DNA of 64,000 bases from Taibaiella soli (GCF_003236175.1 NZ_QKTW01000007.1:64086-128085); one strand, 5' to 3'. Positions 7,832-18,745 are shown, counted from the stretch's first letter. Made by a program: numbers and translations. The notes: a model not told the origin generated them from the letters alone.

Positions 7832-10800
7832 ATGAGAAAACAACAGCTATTCTCTGTCCTCACAACGGTGTGGTTGCTCGTCATCGGCCTGTTGGCCCGA
7901 GGGCAAACACCGGTGGGAGTAACGTCGGTCTGCAAAGGCAGTTCGATCAATTACACTGTAAGCCCTTACAATTCGGCCTACCAGTACCAGTGGTCGTCGT
8001 CGTCTTTAGGGAATGTTACAAGCGTAACTACCACTGGTGACGGTGCAACGGTAGCATGGGGTGCTGCCGGCACCGGAACTGTCACTGTCACTGCCACTGA
8101 CGGCAACAATGTCGTTCAGGCATCTGGAACCCTCACTGTTACTGTCAACGCACTTCCCACACCTTTCATCACGACCACAACACGTCTCGCATGTCAACCT
8201 TTAGCGGATTCAAACGACAATAAACGCAATCCACAGTTCAATGATACCGGTGCCTGTATGAAGGTGTGTGCCAACAGCAGCGTCGTGTATACAGCGAATG
8301 GCAGCGCGGGCAGTACTTATACCTGGTCTGCTTCCGGTGCGGTTTCTGTAACGCCTTCCGGCAATACCTGTACGGTTTATTGGGGTACACCGGGACAAGG
8401 TTCGGTTACCGTTACCGAAACTTCTGCAGCAGGTTGTGTAGGCTCCAAAACAATGTGTATCGATATCCAACAGACACCAACTGCTAAGTTTTACGCGATG
8501 CCTGATTCAACAGTCAACAAGATCAACATCTGTCTGAACGGATCAGTTGTGTTTGTGGATCGTTCTACTGCATCTTCAGGTTCACCGATTGTAACCTGGT
8601 TATGGGACTTTGGTGATGGCGTGCAAATAGCGTCTGGTCCCGGTTCTTCGGGTAATCCGGTAACACATAAGTACACACATGCCGGTACTTTCAATGTCAG
8701 ACTTACTGTTACCAATGCCTGCGGCTGTTCCAGCACTGCAGGTGAATTCACAGTTATTGTAAATCCAAAAACAGGTGTGACCATTCTTTGTCCGCGCGTA
8801 GTATGTGCGGGAGAAACAGCACACTATACGGTTGATTTTCCTTGTAAGCCAACCAGCTGGAAAGCGATCGGTGGTACCATTGTTACTGCAACAGCAAATG
8901 CCGCTGATGTAAAATGGAATGGCACTTCATCCGGCTTCGGTTATATCGTTTATGATAATACAGCCTGTGGTACGCCTTGCGGTGGTATCACTACGGTAAA
9001 AGTGCCTGTTATTACCAGCACCGCTGTGGTGGATGGTCAGGCCGTTATTTGCCCGAATAAACAGTATGTATATCGTTTGCCTGAATGGCCGACCACCCAG
9101 TTTTACTGGAATATTACTCCTAACGTCACTGGTGGCCCTTCACTGGCACCAACTGATCAGCGCAACGAGACTGCTGTAAACTCGGGTAATGTGCCGGGTA
9201 CTTATACTTTGACCTGCAGCTATACCAATACAATGCTCGGCTGCGGCGGTACAGCTTCTTTCACCATTACTGTGCAACCTCCGGTGAGCGTTAATGGTCC
9301 GAAGCTGGTATGTCTGAATACAACTGCAAATTATACGATCACTGGTACAGGTGCAGCAAACTGGACTTTGACCAAACCAAACGGTGCAACGGTTCCTTAC
9401 TCCGGTACTTCAGTGAATCCATTGTTTGATCAGGTTGGTACTTATCAGTTGTACGCTTATGGTGCATTCTGTTCGCCAGATCCGATCACCATCAAAGTGA
9501 ATCCGCTGCCTACGGTGCCGAATGCTTTGACAGGTCCTGCAGTGGCTTGTGCCGGTATACCTACTATGTATACGGCAAGCAATGACCAGCCAGGTACAGT
9601 TTTCCAATGGTCTGTATCTTCTGGTTCTGTAAATGGTCCTACCGGTAGCAATACTTATGCAACATTCGCCGGTGCCGCACCTTACACGATTTCTGTAATC
9701 CGTGTTACTGCTGACGATGCACATTGCGTATCTGCACCACTGACGAAAACAATTCTGGCGCCTGTTACTGCGATCCATATCTCAGGTCCTGATACTGTTT
9801 GTCCGAGCTCGTTCCAGAATTATACCGTAGACTATACGGCGGGTGATATTTATGACTGGACGATTATTGCCAACACAATGGGTAGCATCAGCAGCGGAAA
9901 TAATACTCCGAACGCAACAGCGCTTTGGAACAACGCATCTGGTCCTGCCAAGCTGGTTGTAAGCATGCGCAAATGTTTAAACACTTATACCGATACACTG
10001 GATGTGTACATCAGAAGTGTTCCCAGCTTGACGCTTACTACCGATCAATCCCCTTCAGATACTTATTGTAGCGGTGATCTGGTAACCTTTACGGTGAATC
10101 CGGCCATCGGCAGTTACGGTTCTGTACTATGGGATTTCGGCGATGGCAGTACGATGGGCACAGGCCTCCCGACTCAGACGCATACTTATCTGACGACGGG
10201 CAGCACTACCACAGCTAATTTTAATGCGACTGTTACAGTGACGAATCCTTATGGTTGTGTGATGACTGCTTCCGCCAACCGCCAGGTTTGGGTAAAACCA
10301 GCTCCTGTAGCGCATGTATCGCCAGATGGTCCTATTTATCATTGCGGCACTGGTTTCACGGATGTACTGACCGCGACCATTACAACCGGGGTTGGTGGTA
10401 GCTACACTTATTCATGGAATAGCGGTGGTACCACTGCTATAGAGAATGAAACCAATTACGGCAGTTATTATGTAGTCGTGACGAATTCCAATGGTTGTGC
10501 GGCAACATCAAATACGGTGAATATCGTAGAGTCTTGTGCTAGTCCTTGCGGACCTGGTACACCGCCGACGATTTCGCTGACACCTTCAATTACAGCTTGC
10601 GGTCATGTACACATTAGTGCAACGACAACAGGCGGCTTCAGTCCTACGTGGATTGTGCCTCCGGGTGCGCATGGTGTTGTAAATACGTCAACCTCTTCAG
10701 ATGCGGATTATGATGTGGCAGGTAATTACGTATACACATACATTGTCAGCTATCTGAATAATGCCGGTGATGTTTGTAACGTAACCGCACAGACGAATCA

Positions 10801-12631
10801 GATAGTGCCTTATATCGCAGGTCTGATGCATTCCGTAACTTGTCTGGGTGGCAGCTATCAGCTCACGTTGCTCGATCATTCCACTATTTATCCGGGCACT
10901 TCTGTACTGCGCAAATATTATCTTGATGGTACCCTGATTACAAGTCCTTTGGGTACGACAGCATTGAGCGTAACGGTAAATGTGCCTCCTGGCCCTCACA
11001 CGATGACTATGGAGCTTTACGATGGCGTGACTCCGGTTTGTACGGCTACGGATAATGTTTACCTGGATTCATTGCCGCAGGCAAAGTTTGAAATCATCAA
11101 TACGCCACAGCCAGCTTGTCTTGGTTTTGTTCCGGTTCAGTTTCATAACCTGAGTACACCAGGGTCACTTAGCTCCTATTGGCTATTTGGTGATGGTACA
11201 GCCAACACGCAGCCGGATCCATATAGAGTATATGGCCAAATTAGTCCACCGACTAAGACAGTAGTCCTTACTGTTACGAACATATATGGTTGTACAAGCA
11301 CAACTACTAATCCCGTTTCGACGGTACCAAGTTCTTTGGGATTGAATGCAGGTTTGCAGGGAAGCCCAACTGCTCCGTGTTTAGGCAGTTCAGTTCTTTT
11401 ACAATATCAGCCACCTACCGGTGCTACTAGTTCTCCAAGTTCGTATACCTGGTATTTGGGAAATACGGCTTTGTACACAAATACTTTTTCTACTTCTTAT
11501 GTTTACAATCCAGGAGGCTATTGGGTATTGGGTACCGATGTTTATGGTTGTCAGGTAGAATCCGTTTTGAAAGTGGTTGATTTTGTGCAGCCACCGCCAG
11601 CGGTGATTAGCGGCAATCAGGATCAATGTTGGAACAGTAGTTTTGTACTCAATGCTTATGCGGGCAATATTCCGGGTATCACTTATCAATGGTACCTCAA
11701 TGGTTTGCCAATTAGTGGCGCTACCCAGGCAACACTCACTCAAACCGCGGCCAGCGTTACGACCTACAATTATTTCGTGGTTGTAAGTGTACCTAGACCG
11801 GGTGGCGGTACTTGCAGTAATACGAGCGCGACGTTTACGGTTACAGTGCACGCTTTGCCACCGACGCCGGCTGTTTCTTTCAGTATTGCAAACTGTGCAC
11901 CATATAAGGTAGTATTGTCTGCATCAACTGGTGTAACAGGTACGTATAACTGGAACAATGGTTTGTCTGGTGCAACTGCCGCTACTTTTGCGGGTGGACC
12001 GTATCAGGTAACGTTCACTGATCAGTATGGTTGTCTCAGCCGCAATAGCATGGATGTACCGAAAGATCCAAGCGTGTATATGTGGATCTTCCCTACAGGA
12101 TGCTTCTGTAAACTGCAGGGCAAAGAGCCATATATCACCGGACCATTACCGGTATTCAATAAATGGTTCTACAGCTTGAATGGCTCACCGACCTTAAACG
12201 GGGTTAACACTGTAGTTTCTAATTATAGTGTTACTGCTGCAGGTTTCTACAATCTGACGCTTTATAACGGCTATTGTAGTGTAACCAGCGATACGATGTT
12301 CTACAATGATGGTCCATGTAGAACGGGTCCATATCGTACGGCGGGAGCAGAAGAGACACAGGTATTGACAAATACAGGTGCGGAAATGAATCTGGTACCA
12401 AATCCGGCACAGACACAGGTAAGAGTAGATTATCTCTTTACCGGAGAAGGCCAGGAAAACCGTATCGAAGTATATGATATGATGGGTAAAGTGCTGGTAA
12501 GTCATCCGGTAACGGATGTGAGTGGCAGCTGGACTATGCCTGTTACTGATTTTGCTTCGGGTATTTATCTCGTTATTATGCGTCGCGACGGTGATGTGCT
12601 GCAAATGCGCAAACTCTCTGTAACGCACTAA
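7832..12631 (+). CDS. Giant PKD/Ig-like T9SS type A surface protein
   Basis: A 1599-residue secreted protein. Signal peptide about 1-25 (LLVIGLLARGQ). The body is a long array of Ig-like and PKD-like beta domains; PKD cores are seen as WLWDFGDG, VLWDFGDG and SYWLFGDG. Many conserved Cys-containing strands (for example VCKGSSINYTV, VCAGETAHYTV, ACAGIPTMYTA, VCLNTTANYTI) show a repeating 80-90 residue unit typed as Ig-like. The C-terminus (MNLVPNPAQTQVRVDYLF ... YDMMGKVLVS ... FASGIYLVIM) is a T9SS type A sorting domain. Size and architecture fit an adhesin or matrix-type cell-surface protein; no enzymatic domain is visible. Monocistronic, with a strong terminator downstream. Confidence 0.85.
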   Translation: MRKQQLFSVLTTVWLLVIGLLARGQTPVGVTSVCKGSSINYTVSPYNSAYQYQWSSSSLGNVTSVTTTGDGATVAWGAAGTGTVTVTATDGNNVVQASGTLTVTVNALPTPFITTTTRLACQPLADSNDNKRNPQFNDTGACMKVCANSSVVYTANGSAGSTYTWSASGAVSVTPSGNTCTVYWGTPGQGSVTVTETSAAGCVGSKTMCIDIQQTPTAKFYAMPDSTVNKINICLNGSVVFVDRSTASSGSPIVTWLWDFGDGVQIASGPGSSGNPVTHKYTHAGTFNVRLTVTNACGCSSTAGEFTVIVNPKTGVTILCPRVVCAGETAHYTVDFPCKPTSWKAIGGTIVTATANAADVKWNGTSSGFGYIVYDNTACGTPCGGITTVKVPVITSTAVVDGQAVICPNKQYVYRLPEWPTTQFYWNITPNVTGGPSLAPTDQRNETAVNSGNVPGTYTLTCSYTNTMLGCGGTASFTITVQPPVSVNGPKLVCLNTTANYTITGTGAANWTLTKPNGATVPYSGTSVNPLFDQVGTYQLYAYGAFCSPDPITIKVNPLPTVPNALTGPAVACAGIPTMYTASNDQPGTVFQWSVSSGSVNGPTGSNTYATFAGAAPYTISVIRVTADDAHCVSAPLTKTILAPVTAIHISGPDTVCPSSFQNYTVDYTAGDIYDWTIIANTMGSISSGNNTPNATALWNNASGPAKLVVSMRKCLNTYTDTLDVYIRSVPSLTLTTDQSPSDTYCSGDLVTFTVNPAIGSYGSVLWDFGDGSTMGTGLPTQTHTYLTTGSTTTANFNATVTVTNPYGCVMTASANRQVWVKPAPVAHVSPDGPIYHCGTGFTDVLTATITTGVGGSYTYSWNSGGTTAIENETNYGSYYVVVTNSNGCAATSNTVNIVESCASPCGPGTPPTISLTPSITACGHVHISATTTGGFSPTWIVPPGAHGVVNTSTSSDADYDVAGNYVYTYIVSYLNNAGDVCNVTAQTNQIVPYIAGLMHSVTCLGGSYQLTLLDHSTIYPGTSVLRKYYLDGTLITSPLGTTALSVTVNVPPGPHTMTMELYDGVTPVCTATDNVYLDSLPQAKFEIINTPQPACLGFVPVQFHNLSTPGSLSSYWLFGDGTANTQPDPYRVYGQISPPTKTVVLTVTNIYGCTSTTTNPVSTVPSSLGLNAGLQGSPTAPCLGSSVLLQYQPPTGATSSPSSYTWYLGNTALYTNTFSTSYVYNPGGYWVLGTDVYGCQVESVLKVVDFVQPPPAVISGNQDQCWNSSFVLNAYAGNIPGITYQWYLNGLPISGATQATLTQTAASVTTYNYFVVVSVPRPGGGTCSNTSATFTVTVHALPPTPAVSFSIANCAPYKVVLSASTGVTGTYNWNNGLSGATAATFAGGPYQVTFTDQYGCLSRNSMDVPKDPSVYMWIFPTGCFCKLQGKEPYITGPLPVFNKWFYSLNGSPTLNGVNTVVSNYSVTAAGFYNLTLYNGYCSVTSDTMFYNDGPCRTGPYRTAGAEETQVLTNTGAEMNLVPNPAQTQVRVDYLFTGEGQENRIEVYDMMGKVLVSHPVTDVSGSWTMPVTDFASGIYLVIMRRDGDVLQMRKLSVTH

Positions 12632-12644
12632 GGATGTTTTTTTC

Positions 12645-12681
12645 AGAACATAGCGGCAAACGTCGCTATGTTCTTTTTTTT
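12645..12681 (+). terminator. Terminator after PKD protein gene
   Basis: AGAACATAGCG pairs with CGCTATGTTCT and is followed by a run of T. Confidence 0.9.
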
Positions 12682-12710
12682 GTAATTTGAATCAACCTAA
12701 TCGTTGAACT

Positions 12711-14663
12711 ATGAATACACAATTATCCAAACAACTAAGCACAGCATTATTGTTGTTGCTTGCCATTCTGATTAATCCGTTTAATAGTAATGCACAATCC
12801 TTTCTTTGGGGTAAAAGAGGAGGTGGTACAGGGGAGCCGCAATATGCTCCTGAATCTGTAAGAAATATGGCAACTGACCAAGCCGGCAATGTTTATGTGC
12901 TGGGAAATGGCTGGCCACCTTTTATCAACGTAGATAATCATGCACTAAACGGGACTGGTTCTCAAAATATGATACTTTCAAGCTGGGGATGTGATGGGCA
13001 TTACCGATGGTCAAAAGTGTTTGGTAGTAATGGTTTTTGCGAAAATCTTGCATTAAAAACAGATACCTTAAATGGCGTCTATCTTGTAGGGCATATGACT
13101 ACTTATCAGCAATACGGCCCAGGATACTTCAGTACGGATACCTCAGTGAGTGCTTCTTTCAGAACTGTATTTCTGATTAAATACGACACTGCCGGAAACT
13201 ATCAGTGGATGCGGATGCCACAGTCCGATACTGTTACATCCTACTCATATAGCAATACAGCTGTTGTAGATGTTGATGTAGATCCACTAGGTAATAGTTA
13301 TCTGTTGAGCATACTGGCTCCGGGTAGTTATGTGAATGGTAATTTTATAGTGCCACAGAAAGGAACTTATATGCTGCATTATGATGCTTCTGGTAATTTT
13401 ATAAGCGGAACACAAATTTCGATGGAATTCCGTAGTGCCGCGAGACTGCGCCTTCGAATGAAACGCAATCATAAAAATGGCAATTTTTACGTGGCTGGCT
13501 GGTTGGATCCTTTGTACTCGCATGATACTTTGTTTGTTGGCTCAACTACTATAAATAACTCTATGTATGTTGCACGTCTTAACGCCCAGGGTGTTCCGAT
13601 ATGGATAAAACAAAGTAATGTAGGGAGTCCGGCAATTGTGGGGCAAATAGACGTGGATCGTATTGGTCGTGTATATGTTTCGGGGTATGGTTATCCGGGT
13701 GATCAATTTAATGGTTTCTCGATAACGCCGTTGGGTATACAGGGTATTCCGATTGCACTTGCCATTGATAGTAATGGTAACAATGTTTGGGCGCGATACG
13801 CCGAAAGTAATGCGGCGACAAGTGGGGAAGGAATTATATTAAATCCGGCGACCGGAGAAGCTGTAATGATTGGTGAATACGGAGGTGATTTATCTTGGTC
13901 AGGGTATAATAAAATATTAAATCATGCACCTAATACAGGTTACGATATTTATACCGTTCGTTTCAATGCTCAAACTGGCGCTGTTAATGGCATGGATTCT
14001 ATTGCCTCTAATTTTGGTGCGGATGAAACTGCCAACGCTGCTACCGTTGATAAACATGGCAATGTATATGTGGGTGGCGAACTCACTTCCATAATGTATG
14101 TCAACAACGATACACTCGAAAAAATAGGAGGTTATACCGATTGGTTTGTGGCCAAGTATGGTTTTAATAATTGCAATTGTGTGATGCCGGTGGCATCGTT
14201 TGGTTATAGCGCTTCTTTAACTTCTGTTCAGTTTAGCTACGGTGGAAGCACTGGTGTAGACAGTGTCCGCTGGAATTTTGGCGATGGTAGCAGTAGTACC
14301 CAACAAAGTCCTACGCACCAATACGCAGCATCTGGCACTTACACTGCTTGCCTGACGGTTTACAATAGTTGCGGTCATACCGATACCTGTCGTCAGGTGC
14401 AGGTTTCCACTTCGGTAAATAATATCAATACACTGGCGAACGTACTCGTTTATCCAAATCCGGTTCAGGACCAATTGACGATAGAAACACCAATAAATTA
14501 TCACGCTGCAATCATGACGATTGACGGCCGTGAGGTAGCACAACAGCAAGTTGTAGCACCACGCACCGTGATCAATACCAGCAATCTTTCAGCAGGTATT
14601 TACTTGTTGCAACTTACTGATGCAAACGGTCAAAGAGGTGTAATGAAGATTGTGAAACAATAA
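12711..14663 (+). CDS. T9SS type A secreted protein, tandem paralogue B1
   Basis: A 650-residue exported protein, the first of four tandem paralogues. Signal peptide ends at SNAQ (about residue 29), followed by the block SFLWGKRGGG shared by all four. The body has propeller-like repeats with DxxGNxYV strands (DQAGNVYVLG, DPLGNSYLLS, DRIGRVYVSG, DKHGNVYVGG). A PKD-like domain follows (VRWNFGDGSSSTQQSPTHQY). The C-terminal 80 residues are a T9SS type A sorting domain (VLVYPNPVQDQL ... LSAGIYLLQL). It is the only copy that keeps the canonical FGDG; the other three have FGDS. A terminator separates it from B2. Function unknown; probably a surface-exposed or released binding protein. Confidence 0.85.
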   Translation: MNTQLSKQLSTALLLLLAILINPFNSNAQSFLWGKRGGGTGEPQYAPESVRNMATDQAGNVYVLGNGWPPFINVDNHALNGTGSQNMILSSWGCDGHYRWSKVFGSNGFCENLALKTDTLNGVYLVGHMTTYQQYGPGYFSTDTSVSASFRTVFLIKYDTAGNYQWMRMPQSDTVTSYSYSNTAVVDVDVDPLGNSYLLSILAPGSYVNGNFIVPQKGTYMLHYDASGNFISGTQISMEFRSAARLRLRMKRNHKNGNFYVAGWLDPLYSHDTLFVGSTTINNSMYVARLNAQGVPIWIKQSNVGSPAIVGQIDVDRIGRVYVSGYGYPGDQFNGFSITPLGIQGIPIALAIDSNGNNVWARYAESNAATSGEGIILNPATGEAVMIGEYGGDLSWSGYNKILNHAPNTGYDIYTVRFNAQTGAVNGMDSIASNFGADETANAATVDKHGNVYVGGELTSIMYVNNDTLEKIGGYTDWFVAKYGFNNCNCVMPVASFGYSASLTSVQFSYGGSTGVDSVRWNFGDGSSSTQQSPTHQYAASGTYTACLTVYNSCGHTDTCRQVQVSTSVNNINTLANVLVYPNPVQDQLTIETPINYHAAIMTIDGREVAQQQVVAPRTVINTSNLSAGIYLLQLTDANGQRGVMKIVKQ

Positions 14664-14694
14664 GGACAAAGCGATCTCTATTATATGTTTTTTT

Positions 14695-14720
14695 AAAAGC
14701 CGCTCAGAGAGCGGCTTTTT
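14695..14720 (+). terminator. Terminator between paralogues B1 and B2
   Basis: AAAAGCCGCTC pairs with GAGCGGCTTTT across AGA, with a T run. Confidence 0.9.
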
Positions 14721-14758
14721 GTTTTATTACAATAATGTGTAAATTGTGGGACTTTACC

Positions 14759-16720
14759 GTGAACTCTATGTTATCCAAACTATCATTTGCAGCCTTGCTG
14801 CTCTTCTTTTTTTTATTTGACCTATCGAGCATTGACGCCCAGAGCTGGCTTTGGGGCAAAAGAGGCGGCGGGATAGGTGAGCCGCAGAATGCAGCGGAGG
14901 AGGTCAATAGAATAGCTACAGATAAAGCCGGAAATATTTATGTGCTGGCAGATGTTTATGATCCTTATATCAATATCGGCAATCATAGCCTTGCTGGCTA
15001 TGGTTCTACGGACATTGCAATCTCCAGTTGGTCCTGCGATGGAAGTTTCCGATGGAGCAAAATAATAGGCACATCGTCTACTGATCGGGGGTTGGGCATG
15101 GCGGTGGATACACTTGGCGGTGTATACGTTACCGGGTATCTGGTTACCATGTCTGATTCGGTACACATTTCAACAGACACTAGCTTTTACACGGCAAATA
15201 CCTACAAAAATCTGTTTGTAGTCAAATACGATACCGGAGGAAACTACCAATGGTTTCGAATGCCTGAGTCCGACACCGTTACTATGTTTGGGCAGAATTA
15301 TACCAACGCGGTTGACATAGACGTAGATGGTAGCGGCAATGTTACATTACTTACGCGATTAGCTCCTGGGGCTTATGTTGGAGGCAGCTTTATCGTAAAT
15401 GACCGTGGGTTTTATTTGATGCGGTATTCTAAAACGGGCACATTCCAGGGTGCAACAGATTTGCATTTAGGATACAAAGGTTACCCGTATCTGTTGAATA
15501 AAATGCAGATGAGCTGCGATCATCGGAATGGGCGGATCTATATCGCGGGAACCATTGATCCGTTATTCATTAATGATACCTTAATTGTCGGCAATACGAT
15601 CATCGATAAGACAATGTATATTATGTGCTTTGATGCGCAGGGTAACAGTTTGTGGGTGAAGCAAAGCGCTACGAGCAATAACGTCTCAGGGTTTCGTGGT
15701 CATCCGGCGATCGACGCCACCGGGTGTATCTATCTGGCTGGTACCTCATATGCAGGCCAGATTTTTAATGGTGCTACATTTACTAATAGTTTTGGACTGT
15801 ATAGTTTGCCCTTTGTGATTAAGCTCGATACAAATGGGAACAATATCTGGCTTAAATCGGCAGAAACAAACGGAGGTACTTATGGCTCTGATATAGCGTT
15901 GACTTCAAACGGAGAGGTCGCGCTGCTTGGTGCCTATCCGGGCAGGGTGTCTTGGGCAGGGTATGGTAAGGTATTAAACCATGTTATGAATACCGGTTAT
16001 GATATTTTTCTTGCACGGTTTAATGCGCAAACAGGGGTTGTGACCGGTATGGACTCTATTGCATCGAGTTTCGGAGCAAATGAATTTGCGGATGGGATGG
16101 CTGTAGATGCTCGTAGCAATATATACGTTGGAGGCTTTTTTGTAGCCGATATGTACATCAACACGGATACCATCCAAAAAATTGGCGGTTACGCCGATTG
16201 GTTCGTGGCTAAGTACGGTTTCAATAATTGTAATTGTACTGTGCCTGTTGCGTCCTTTGGTTACAGCCTCGCAGGAAAAACAGCGCAATTCAGCTATGGA
16301 GGCAGTTCACAGGTAGATAGCGTTCGTTGGACTTTCGGCGACAGCAGTACCAGTACACAACAAAATCCTTCACACACTTATGCCGCGGTCGGCACTTATA
16401 CCGCTTGTCTTACTGTCTACAATAATTGTGGTCATACCGATACTTGTCGTGTTATTCAAATAGCCTCTTCGGTCAATAATGTCAATCCGCTGGCTAATGT
16501 ATTGGTGTATCCAAATCCGGTACAAAATCATCTGACGATTGAAACACCGACTAGTTATCATGCGACTATTTTAACTATCGACGGCCGGGTATTGTTGCAG
16601 CAGGAATTGATGACCCCACGTACACAAATCAATACCGGTACTCTTTCTCCTGGCATTTACTTACTGCAGCTTACAGATAATAATGGGCAAAGAGCTTTGA
16701 TGAAATTTATAAAGGAATAA
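14759..16720 (+). CDS. T9SS type A secreted protein, tandem paralogue B2
   Basis: A 653-residue exported protein. The start is set at GTG 14759 because the resulting VNSMLSKLSFAALLL aligns with MNTQLSKQLSTALLL of B1; ATG 14735 and ATG 14768 are in-frame alternatives. Signal peptide to SIDAQ, then SWLWGKRGGG, then DxxGNIYVL-type propeller repeats, a PKD-like domain with TFGDSSTSTQQ, and a type A sorting domain (VLVYPNPVQNHL ... LSPGIYLLQL). It is the most diverged of B2-B4 in its central part but shares nearly identical DNA with B3 around 16240-16290. No terminator separates it from B3, and the 34-nt spacer is homologous to the B3-B4 spacer. Confidence 0.8.
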   Translation: MNSMLSKLSFAALLLFFFLFDLSSIDAQSWLWGKRGGGIGEPQNAAEEVNRIATDKAGNIYVLADVYDPYINIGNHSLAGYGSTDIAISSWSCDGSFRWSKIIGTSSTDRGLGMAVDTLGGVYVTGYLVTMSDSVHISTDTSFYTANTYKNLFVVKYDTGGNYQWFRMPESDTVTMFGQNYTNAVDIDVDGSGNVTLLTRLAPGAYVGGSFIVNDRGFYLMRYSKTGTFQGATDLHLGYKGYPYLLNKMQMSCDHRNGRIYIAGTIDPLFINDTLIVGNTIIDKTMYIMCFDAQGNSLWVKQSATSNNVSGFRGHPAIDATGCIYLAGTSYAGQIFNGATFTNSFGLYSLPFVIKLDTNGNNIWLKSAETNGGTYGSDIALTSNGEVALLGAYPGRVSWAGYGKVLNHVMNTGYDIFLARFNAQTGVVTGMDSIASSFGANEFADGMAVDARSNIYVGGFFVADMYINTDTIQKIGGYADWFVAKYGFNNCNCTVPVASFGYSLAGKTAQFSYGGSSQVDSVRWTFGDSSTSTQQNPSHTYAAVGTYTACLTVYNNCGHTDTCRVIQIASSVNNVNPLANVLVYPNPVQNHLTIETPTSYHATILTIDGRVLLQQELMTPRTQINTGTLSPGIYLLQLTDNNGQRALMKFIKE

Positions 16721-16754
16721 AACTTATTTCCGTTAAGGAAACAAAACCATAAAC

Positions 16755-18710
16755 ATGAACTATCAATTCCCCAAACAATTAAGTGCAGCGTTGCTGCTGT
16801 TTTTTATTTTTTGCAACCTATCCGAAACACATGCCCAAAGCTGGTTATGGGGCAAAAGAGGTGGCGGCGCCACAAACTCCTACGGCTCAGCGGAAGAAGT
16901 AAGCGGTATTGCTACTGATAAAGCCGGCAATGTTTATGTCTTAGGGGATGCCTATGATCCTTTAGTAAATGTTGACAATCATCAGATGAATGTATGGGGC
17001 TGGCAGGGTTTTAATCAACTATTGACCAGCTGGGATTGCAACGGGCATTACCGCTGGACAAAAATGCTGGGTGCTACCAACGGCAGTATCGTTGGTATGT
17101 CCTTAAAAACGGATACCCTGGGTGGTGTTTATGTAGTGGGATATATGACTGCCTTTCAGCAGTACGGACCAGCCCATTTCGATAGCGATACAACCATAGC
17201 GTCCACTTTCAGAACTGTTTTTCTAATGAAATATGATACAGCCGGTGTTTATCAATGGCTGCGTTTACCACAATCGGATACCGTCGGTATCTACTCCTAC
17301 AACAATACCCGTATTTGCGACGTCGATTTGGACGCTGGTGGCAATACCTATATGCTTGCTATTTTGGCGCAGGGCAGTTATGTGAATGGTAGCCTTATTG
17401 TGCCGCAGAAAGCGATGTACATGGTGCAGTATGATGCTTCCGGAAATTTCGTGAGCGCCACGCCTTTTCCCATTGACTATAGAAATTCCGCCTTGTTTCT
17501 TTTCAACATGAAGCGAAATCATAAAAACGGCGACTTCTACCTTTCCGGAATGTTTCAGCTGGCAACAAATGATACGCTTTTTATTGGCGCCACCACCGTC
17601 ACCAAAAGTACTTATCTGGCTCGTTTAAGTGCACAGGGTATTGTGTATTGGGTTAAACAAAGCGATGTCGGCGAACCTGGAATTTATGGCCCGATCGATG
17701 TAGACGACGCCGGCAATGTGTATATTTCGGGGTATGGTTATCCGGGTGATGTGTTCAACGGATTTTCAATCACCCCTTCGGGAATTAGCGGTATTCCTAT
17801 TGCAATGGCCATCGACAGCAACGGCAATAATATCTGGGGCAGATTTGCGGAGAGTAATGGCGGAAACAGCGGGTATGGTATGACGTTTAACCGTGCTACA
17901 AATGAAGTATTCATGTGGGGCTCCTATGCAGGCAGTATTTCCTGGGCCGGGTATAACAAAATGCTTAATCATGCTTTCAATTCGGAGACCGACATCTATG
18001 TAGTGCGCTTTAATGCACAAACAGGTGCGGTCAACGGCATGGATACGACGGCATCTGATTGGGGAAGCATCGAATTTCCGCACAAAGCCACTATCGATAA
18101 ACGTGGAAATTTTTATATAGGCGGAGAATTCAGATCTATGATGTACATCGGACCAGATACGATCTCTAATTATGGCGGATTCACCGATTGGTTTGTGGCT
18201 AAGTTTGGTTTTAATAATTGTGATTGTACTGTGCCTGTTGCGTCCTTTGGTTACAGCCTCGCAGGAAAAACAGCACAATTCAGTTATGGCGGCAGTGCGC
18301 AGGTAGATAGTGTCCGCTGGACTTTCGGCGACAGCACTACCAGCACACAGCAAAATCCTTCTCATACTTATGCTTCATATGGCACTTACACAACCTGTCT
18401 GACTGTTTATAACAACTGCGGTCACACCGATTCCTGTCGCGTTATTCAAATAGCCTCTTCGGTCAATAATATTAATCCGCTGGCGAATGTACTGGTGTAT
18501 CCGAATCCTGTTCAAAATCATCTGATGATTGAAACACCGACTAGTTATCATGCGGCAATATTGAGTATTGACGGGCGTGTGCTGGTGCAACAAGACATAA
18601 ATGCACCGCGTACCATGATAAACACCAGTAGTCTTGTATCTGGCATTTATTTATTGCAGCTTACAGATAATAATGGACAAAGAGCTTTGATGAAAGTTGC
18701 AAAGGAATAG
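16755..18710 (+). CDS. T9SS type A secreted protein, tandem paralogue B3
   Basis: A 651-residue exported protein with signal peptide to THAQ, the SWLWGKRGGG block, DKAGNVYVLG / DAGNVYISG propeller repeats, a PKD-like domain (FGDSTTSTQQ) and a T9SS type A sorting domain (LVSGIYLLQL). It is very close to B4 over its whole length and identical to it for 272 bp at 18264-18535. Its last 60 nt, however, match B2 better than B4 (DNNGQRALMK), so the gene is a mosaic. It is probably co-transcribed with B2 and B4, with spacers of 34-35 nt and no terminators. Confidence 0.85.
   Translation: MNYQFPKQLSAALLLFFIFCNLSETHAQSWLWGKRGGGATNSYGSAEEVSGIATDKAGNVYVLGDAYDPLVNVDNHQMNVWGWQGFNQLLTSWDCNGHYRWTKMLGATNGSIVGMSLKTDTLGGVYVVGYMTAFQQYGPAHFDSDTTIASTFRTVFLMKYDTAGVYQWLRLPQSDTVGIYSYNNTRICDVDLDAGGNTYMLAILAQGSYVNGSLIVPQKAMYMVQYDASGNFVSATPFPIDYRNSALFLFNMKRNHKNGDFYLSGMFQLATNDTLFIGATTVTKSTYLARLSAQGIVYWVKQSDVGEPGIYGPIDVDDAGNVYISGYGYPGDVFNGFSITPSGISGIPIAMAIDSNGNNIWGRFAESNGGNSGYGMTFNRATNEVFMWGSYAGSISWAGYNKMLNHAFNSETDIYVVRFNAQTGAVNGMDTTASDWGSIEFPHKATIDKRGNFYIGGEFRSMMYIGPDTISNYGGFTDWFVAKFGFNNCDCTVPVASFGYSLAGKTAQFSYGGSAQVDSVRWTFGDSTTSTQQNPSHTYASYGTYTTCLTVYNNCGHTDSCRVIQIASSVNNINPLANVLVYPNPVQNHLMIETPTSYHAAILSIDGRVLVQQDINAPRTMINTSSLVSGIYLLQLTDNNGQRALMKVAKE
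18264..18535 (+). repeat. 272-bp identical tract (copy in B3)
   Basis: Base-for-base identical by eye to 20255-20526 in B4, covering the PKD-like domain and the start of the sorting domain, while the flanking sequence differs at many positions. This pattern indicates recent gene conversion. Confidence 0.85.
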
Positions 18711-18745
18711 AACTTATTTCCGCCAAAGGAAACAAAACTGTAAAC

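Noticed and set aside
8006-12628. Many long minus-strand ORFs inside the T9SS genes
   Set aside because: They are antisense shadows of strongly supported genes, with low-complexity Arg/Ile/Thr-rich translations.
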